In this document: positions 57,046 to 64,000 of the stretch, in pieces
How the letters are laid out: every line of letters starts with the position of its first letter
Position numbering within the stretch: position 1 is the first letter of the stretch
Source: Epiperipatus broadwayi
Lineage: Eukaryota > Onychophora > Udeonychophora > Euonychophora > Peripatidae
DNA: 64,000 nt
NCBI GenBank assembly: GCA_028023455.1
Contig: JAQFVV010006199.1
Span: 8,198,972 to 8,262,971, forward strand
Reading direction: 5' to 3'
Position numbers and translations under genes: made by a program
The notes under the pieces: generated by a model
What the model was told of the DNA's origin: nothing
The model's database searches: none
What the model saw: only the letters and a program-made list of their open reading frames with translations

Positions 57046-57141
57046 TGAGGAGCTAGAAATATTCAGACACTAGACTCAAGCTTATGTCTCACTTTAGTGA
57101 GGAGCTAGAAATATTAGTGTCTGAATATTTTTAGTTCCTCA

Positions 57142-57175
57142 CTAAGGTGATCCATAAGCTTGAAACCAATTGGTC
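57142..57175 (+). ncRNA. hammerhead-like core, inverted unit of the array
   Basis: On the plus strand CTAAGGT (57142-57148), GAAAC (57162-57166), CCAATTGG and GTC. G5 is also changed, so it is more decayed than the direct units. Confidence 0.42.
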
Positions 57176-57232
57176 TGGGAATGAAAGTATTTTGGATAGA
57201 GATTTTAAATATTTTCTCTTACTGCACTCATC

Positions 57233-57954
57233 ATTTAAGAGCTTGTTTGAGCTATTGGTACACTTTCTGTATTATATTTTTGTAATTACAAGCTTATAAA
57301 AGCAATGGCATGTTATATGTGACTTGCTTTATTGATAATTACACTTTATTATGTAACTCTAAATATGATGTACTAGATTTTCATGAGATGACATTTCTAG
57401 GATGTTAGTATCTTTGTTATTGAATTTGCTTTGAGGCTGAAAATTTAATGTAGATTTGAAGGGGGACTTCTGCATGAGTTTTGGATTATTTAATATTTTA
57501 CATAACAAATTAAGAAGTGTATTAATTTTGCTATTTGTTTTATTACTACTATTAAATGTTGTATACTCTTGATTCTTGGCAATCATATAAGTAGCATTCC
57601 TCAAGAATGATTTAAGGAATCTTTAGTAGCATAGTATAAGAACAAATTTCATTTATTTCATTACTGCTTGTTTCTCTATTTCTTTAATCTTTACAAATCA
57701 TCTCTTAAAACAAACACAATAAGTCACTTTCAGCCTTGTTATTTTAGTTTCAAGTTATAATTCAAGACTAATCTGATTAAATGCCCATTTGTTTAATTAA
57801 TTACTAGAAAAGTTAATAAATTAATACAGCTGTATTTTAAATTCATTATCAACCCTGTTAAAATGTTAATACTTTTTTTTCTTATATTTTTTATTCCAAC
57901 TTTAACATTCATAATAAGTAATTGTTTTTATTTAAAAAAATAATGAAATGATTT
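57233..57954. other. AT-rich stretch without recognised features
   Basis: An 81-codon minus-strand frame (57359-57604) is rich in Asn, Ser and Lys (SSNKTNSKINTLLNLLCK). It shows no domain, signal peptide or repeat partner. Confidence 0.35.
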
Positions 57955-58090
57955 ATTGCTTGGGACCCTTCAAAAATGTTCAATCACCTAAGCAACAAAT
58001 TGACTGGTATCCATGGCCTTGAACTCCAGAACTGTCACTTTATCACTGCAACCAAACCATGCAGGATATTATTCTCATTGATAAATTCTT
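57955..58090 (-). repeat. tRNA-derived SINE relic (family S1)
   Basis: On the minus strand CCTGCATGGTTTGGTTGCAG corresponds to the CCTGCATAGGTTGGTGCAG head at 16456. AGTTCAAGGCCATGGATACC occupies the box B area. It is old. Confidence 0.5.
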
Positions 58091-61000
58091 TAAATTATCA
58101 CCTGCTTTAGAAATAATTGTAAATGTATATTTTCATTTAAATTGGATTTTTTAAATTTTAATTTTTAAATAAGAATTCAATCTTGCTAACAATATATATA
58201 TATATAAAACGTTTGTAGCAAAAGAACATCAATAATAATGATGTTATGACCATGATTATAATATATGATTGCTTATTAGGTACTCAAAACAGTCTTTGTG
58301 AACAGAATTTGATATATCTGTGTGCAATAATTCAATAAAACTATTTAAAGGAGTGTAATTTCTCAAAATCAGTAAGTTATTCAAATAATGCCCAATAATT
58401 TCAGATTCTCTCAAAAGTCATAATCATTTTTGTTATTTGTAATTGATTTATATAGAATTCAAATTAGTGTAAAACATTATAGACCATTGTATTCACTATT
58501 AATCTTTAATCAAAAAATTTTAGTTTTAATCACCATAAAAGTTAATAAATAAGTTTCATAATATTTGCTAAAATTATATTAAGAGCCAATATTTTGCAGA
58601 AATAACTAGGCCACGTCCAATATCAGTTGATATTGATATGTTTGTACATAAATTGCAGGATATTTCGTTTCATTATTAACAACTAAAATTTTCCTTAGCA
58701 GTGAATAATTTGCATTTGAATCTTTTATATTGAAACTTGTTTATATAACTGATGCTTATATATAATTAAAGTTGTTTATAGTTTGTTTCGAAAATTAATT
58801 AAATTTAAATTGTATCATTTAAGAAATAAATATTATTTACTTATTTGATTTTTTAAAAAAAATAGATACTATTTTACCATTTATTTTTTGTTTTAATTAA
58901 TAATCTGTCAGAGCATCTATATCTATTGGAAAGGCATAAAAAACTGAATAAGGGCTATATATGGCCTTAAGGCCTAAGTAGGGAGTGCCACTATTAATGT
59001 AATTACTAAATTAAATATCATAAAACTCTTCATTTGTTACATTAAGTTAAAATTTCATTTTTTTTTAAAATATAAAAGTTTACTCTTTTTAAAATATGAT
59101 ATAAGGTCTGCAAAATTCATAAATATGACACATAGGTCTGCATTCCCTTATTTTTTTTTTTTTAAACATCAGAATTAAATTAGAGGGTTGAAGTGAATAT
59201 AATTTTTTCGTTATATTTATAATATCTTTAAGCATGATGAAAAAAATTAATATTATTTTTGTTTTAAATGGATGTAAATAATGTTAGACTAAAGTAATAA
59301 TTGCAATGATTTATCAGTATTTATTCACTATATTTGTTGCTTAGTTTTGGGTGGATATCAAAAATTGTGGATAATTGCATATCCTATATAATTTGTTTTT
59401 AATACACACACACACACATATATATATATACAATGCTATGCTTATATTGTTTATTTTTAATATGTATATAATATATCAGGACTTACTTTAATAATCCCAT
59501 AAACAACATTCTACCATGAAGACAGAGGAATTTTTTTTTTTAGTGATGTGATTTACCTGAGAATATACCTAAATAGCCATCTCCAGTTGTAACTTAGCAA
59601 TGGTCAACTAAACAGTCTTCTTGTAAAGACAGTTTGAATTTCCCCGAGGCAAAAAATTTTGCCATCAGAAGATGCTACTTTCATTATTGAGGAACTATCC
59701 ACATATTCCATTGTAATGCATTAATACATTGTCTCATTTACATATCCAACATAGCACCAGAAAGAGCATGGACTAAAATGATGATGAACCACATGTATAG
59801 ATAACCATAAATAAATACCTCATATATATCATGGAGAGAAAAGCGAACCAAGGTCAGTGATAAATTTAACCAGAAAATTTTATTAACAAATGTAAAATAA
59901 TAAATAATAATTTTATATAAATAATAATAATAACATACAATGGTTTTATTGATATCTTTGACATATACCCTTGGAATTTTTACATAGATGAATTATCTAC
60001 TATTAATTTTATGAAATTAATCATATGTATTAATTACATACTTTTTTTGGTTGCTAAATTTAGAATAACATATTAATTAGTGACATGTACACATTGAGAA
60101 AACAGCAGGAATTATGCACTCCCTCTTATGACCTTCTGTTCTCCTCTGCCCATCTGAAAGGAAGAAGATAGTTGCAGGATCAATTTTTTTTTTTATCTTC
60201 TTAAATTATCAAGAAAATGAAGAGTGTGCAAACCACTTATATATATAATACCCACATATATGTAAAAAAAAAATCCATTTAATAAACAAAATCTCTAAAA
60301 ATAAATTCAGGTTTATCACAACTTAAGTATGTATCGCCTTTCCTGTAATTGTTCACAATTAAGAGTATTTTATCATAACAATATATATACATAAATTTAA
60401 ATGTATTCAAAATAATTGTTGTAAAAATGTTATAATAAAATTATTAATGCACATATAAACCCCCAAACAATTGTTAATTCATGCCAAAAAAATAAAAATA
60501 AATAGGTCTCTTCAAATTTATGCTATAAAAAATGTAAACTTAGCAAAATATACAGCATTAGTATCAAATGATGTATCTGAATAATATGTAAATTTTATTT
60601 CCCAAGGGCTTTAGATTAACTGTCTAATGTCAGGCCAAAATTTGTCTGAATTTAGTTAGTCACTTCCTTTTGATAGTTACACAACAGTATTTTCTAAATG
60701 CATTTTATTAAGTTTGATCATTTTTCCAGGTGTAGACAGCATATTTGATAATCCAAGCTATCATTTGCCTTCACAGACCTCCAGCAATTAAATATCAAGC
60801 TTTCCATATCTTCGAAGGCTTACATGGTCATAAATGACGAATGGAACTATGGATAAGGGATAAATATTGAGTAATTCTTATGATCATCCATAACTATGTA
60901 AGAGTAGATATACATGATGCTGATTACACAGAATGTTAGAAATACTGTTACTGCTGTTATATCACTCTGTTTTATCTTAGAAGTGTCTGTGACTATCGTT

Positions 61001-62776
61001 CTAGAAGAAAAAAAAGATTAAACTGAAATGCTGTATGTTAACTCTGAAAAACTATTGCAACAACATACTTTGAAACTAATATTATTTCTAGCTTTTTATA
61101 CAAAAATCACCTGCCTATTAAAAATGTCCACATGTGTGACGCTTTAAAAAAAAAGAAAAGATTGCTAATCACTTGTTTGTTCTACAATTTTCATTAGCAT
61201 TCCTATTTTAATAAAAATTAGTTTTTTATTTTTTTTCTAAAATACGATTTGTTTCAGATCGCTATTCAGAAATCCAACCCCCCACCCCCCAAAAAAAAAG
61301 TCCATTAAAAATGGGAAAAGTACCAAATACTTTTTTTTTTTTCAAAAAGAAATTAAGGAGCATTTTTCTTCGTTAACTTTACAAAAAAAAAAAAAAAAAT
61401 GACTGCATTCTGTGAGGAACATAATCCGTAATACAGTTTTTATCAATGGAATTTTATATACCCTTGAACTAAAAAGATAAAATTTTGTTTAAAATAGCCT
61501 CAAAGTGCAAAGTTTATGTTAGTATCAATTCTGCCAGGGACTACTTTTTTAAAAAATTCATACTGATTTTTGAATTTATAAACCCATCTCTTATAGCAAA
61601 TGGTTTGAAGTTACGTTTTTCATTTGATCTTTTGCTAAAGTCTTTATATAGATTTAAGTATTTTTGTTGTCATATGTTATCCCCTATTAACAATCATAAA
61701 TTCAATACTTATTCCCTTTTCACTGAATATTTCTGGTACTATGGACAGTAGCATAGATAGAATTTTGGGCATTCATACAATATTTACAATGTATATCTTA
61801 ATACTTTTTTTTTTCAAATAAAAACCAGCTTTAGCAGACTTTTTTTTCCCCACAAAACTAAATTAATTACTTTCATTTTAACAAATAAATAGAACATTTC
61901 TTGTTTTTTTTTTTTTAGATTTGGCAAAATTTCTACCTATTATTGACTTTGCAATTTTGCAACCCATTTTAAATGAAATTTTAATTTTCATATTTACAAC
62001 ATCAATATAGTATTATAATTGCAATCATTTACTATTACAACATCACTATATGTAAGAGGTAAGAAAATAATTGATGATAGATAACTAATATACATGTGAA
62101 ATTTATGAATTTTTAATTAATTAATTATTTTCAAATCATGAATTATTGAATTTTTGGTTTTTTTTTTTGAAGGAGTGATTTATGCAACTGGATTGTAATA
62201 ATGCCATTTTGGAAATGTCGTATGATTATGCATTATCTAGAAGTTATATGACATGTTAAATTTAGACATTTGTTTGCAATATAGTTTAAAAATTGCAAAA
62301 TATTAAAGTAAACTAAGAACTTTCAGGCTACATTGGATTCTTATCCTATTATTATTTTTTGGATAGTAGTCAGGTTATTATGAGTTCCAGTGAAAGAAAC
62401 AGATTGGCAGTGTACTTTATTTATAGAGCATGTAGATGTTATAACAAAATTTTCTTATCATTTATATATTATATCATCATTATTTTTCTTATTTTATTTT
62501 TTCAGTCTGAAAATTTCAAAACTTGTTCCGTGATACTGAAAACCATTATAGTAATTATATTTTTATTTATCTCCTTTAATTTGCTGTAAATTTTTGCAGT
62601 AATGGCATTGTTGTATATTTTGATGCTATTAATCAACTAAATATTTATAATCAATTAATCTAAATGAGAATCATGAAATAAATATGTTATTAAAACACTG
62701 AGGATATGAAGTTAAAATTAGACCAGAAATATAAATATTTTTCCTTCAGAAAATATTAGATAAGCATAAATATTTA
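58091..62776. other. long AT-rich stretch without recognised features
   Basis: A (CA)n(TA)n microsatellite lies at 59404-59430, a C run at about 61279-61289, and A or T homopolymers at several points (for example 61383-61399). The frames at 61485 and 62359 (88 and 76 codons) are hydrophobic and unconvincing. Confidence 0.4.
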
Positions 62777-62965
62777 TAGGGGATGTGAACTCAGACTTTC
62801 AAGCACCCACCAACTATCCACACTATCTCATACAACTGATGCACATGACCACACACATGTATTTATTTATTTATCTTTTCTACATGTGTGTGGTCATGTG
62901 TATCAGTTGTATGAGATAGTGTGGATAGTTGGTGGGTGCTAGAAAGTCTGAGTTCAAATCCCCTA
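62777..62965. mobile_element. fold-back element with 85-bp near-identical arms
   Basis: Arms 62777-62861 and 62881-62965 are reverse complements with only about four mismatches around a 19-bp AT loop. The outer ends read TAGGGGATGTGAACTC and GAGTTCAAATCCCCTA. The latter resembles a tRNA T-arm end (box-B-like GAGTTCAAATCCCC). It may be an inverted dimer of a tRNA-derived SINE. A diverged relative lies at 52532-52729. Confidence 0.85.
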
Positions 62966-64000
62966 TATTTACAATTAAGCTCCAGGTTTATGAAGAGTGC
63001 CTGGTTTTCAAATATTTATAAATATTTATGAAATGTATTACTAATGCACTTATTATCTGACTTTATTATTGTGCATTATGGAATGAAATTTAAATACAGT
63101 TTTGCTTATCATCTATTCTTTAAGTTTGGAGAAAAAACAGAATCTTTTTAGATAATTGAATTAATTCAAAATATATCTTGGGCTTTTCAGCTATCCATAG
63201 ACTGAGATGGCCATCTAGTATTAGTAGTATGAGCTGCTTTTTATATATATCTTTGTACTTTTTCAAATAATTAAAATGGAGGCAGTACAATAGGATTAAA
63301 ACATTGTCTTTCATTCATGCTTTAAGCTTTTGATGTAAAACTTTATAATATATATACATACTTTGAGTTATCTAATATCTGATATAGATTTCTGGTTGTT
63401 AAAAGTGTATTGTCACTTTTCTTTTTTATTCTAAAATTACCATACTTTAAAGAATTGATTGTTTCTTATAACTAGTGCAGTTTAGTAGAGTCATAGTCAT
63501 TCTAACTGAATTAATATAAAAACTAGTTTACTTTACTATATACAATAATTTATATATATCAATTGCAAATTTGTTTCATATTTAAACTCAAAACTTAACA
63601 TACTCTATTTAAAAAAATCATTGATATATTTTGCTGTCTATTTTTTTTGTATGACTCCTAACATAAGTACTTAAATGTATAAAACAGGTCTTTATTGATG
63701 ATTATGTAATTGTGAATCCACATTTCACTTAAATTATAGTGTATCCTATAAATTAAATAATCTCTGTGACCACATTATAAATCTTATTTTTTTAAATAGA
63801 TATTTCTTACATCTTACTAGCTATATATCTCAAGGGATAGTACAGTCTCATTATTTTTTTGTCACCTATCAAAAAAATTGATGTCAAAATTTTCTTAATG
63901 TGATATTAAAGAGAATTAAATTTGATCTTAAATTAATGAAAAAAAGACAATAATCAGTGATATGTAGAAAAATTTATTCATCTGAACCACATAATTTATA
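62966..64000. other. AT-rich stretch to the window end
   Basis: No coding motif or repeat was recognised. Confidence 0.4.

Larger units (their letters stand above)
56870..57232. repeat. 97-bp tandem and inverted array with hammerhead-like cores
   Basis: Two direct units (offset 97 bp; CTCTCATTC at 56903 and 57000) are followed by a shorter third (57061-57113) and then an inverted copy (57117-57232). Each unit carries, on its own strand, CTGAGGT, a stem with CATAA/TGTAA loop, GAAAC, the palindrome CCAATTGG, and GTC. Helix III is four pairs (ACCA/TGGT). The core has T where the hammerhead needs A9. Confidence 0.72.

Noticed and set aside
56870-57232. CRISPR array
   Set aside because: The repeats are 97-bp, directly adjoining and partly inverted, with no unique spacers; the context is a eukaryotic repeat region.

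Overview
This is a stretch of very AT-rich (roughly three quarters A+T by eye), gene-poor animal DNA. I find no convincing host exon, rRNA or functional tRNA gene. Nearly everything that can be recognised is a transposable element or its debris: Penelope-like elements (PLEs), RTE, Jockey-like and L1/Tx1-like LINEs, hAT DNA transposons, small inverted-repeat elements, tRNA-derived SINEs, and repeats carrying hammerhead ribozyme motifs. This mixture, with GIY-YIG PLEs and several tRNA-type SINEs, points to an invertebrate metazoan with a large repeat-filled genome. A cephalopod mollusc or a chelicerate would fit, but the sequence does not settle the species.

Layout. 1-2547: two Penelope-like copies head to head; the right one keeps reverse transcriptase, GIY-YIG endonuclease and a 3' end with a tRNA-like domain, all broken by frameshifts and stops. 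3388-4218: a small MITE and a minus-strand hammerhead ribozyme motif. 5560-7885: a badly decayed Jockey-type LINE. 8780-9840: a decayed RTE copy, followed at 9925-11125 by an array of about 285-bp repeats. 13442-15211: hAT transposase relic (minus), the best-formed hammerhead (14087-14150, minus) and two MITEs. 16456-18190: a SINE and an RTE-type 3' relic. 22591-23183: a long AT-rich palindrome with a decayed hammerhead-like motif in one arm. 26805-27600: a two-unit tandem repeat carrying hammerhead relics. 28028-28651: a non-autonomous hAT element with a near-perfect 8-bp target duplication.

28725-32007 is the best-preserved element: an RTE retrotransposon with a 14-bp target-site duplication, a 923-codon endonuclease/reverse transcriptase ORF, one frameshift near its end and a (TGA)n tail. 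32811-33017 and 39013-39652 are two short hammerhead-bearing insertions, each with a long perfect target-site duplication (18 and 13 bp) and an inverted terminal segment. 43330-44800 is an RTE/BovB-like relic. 48529-49974 is a 5'-truncated LINE with a 16-bp perfect target duplication. 50898-51183, 52532-52729 and 62777-62965 are fold-back elements. 54364-55242 is a head-to-head pair of PLE 3' ends, followed by an inverted pair of hammerhead relics. 56680-56801 is a SINE and 56870-57232 a 97-bp tandem/inverted hammerhead-like array.

The main signal is the concentration of hammerhead motifs in at least three sequence families, on short insertions with tandem and inverted ends. Known families of this kind are Penelope pLTRs and animal retrozymes. 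A second theme is that many elements sit as head-to-head inverted pairs. The autonomous LINEs and PLEs would be the natural source of reverse transcriptase for the SINEs and ribozyme repeats, which is an inference. No copy in the window looks fully functional; the RTE comes closest.
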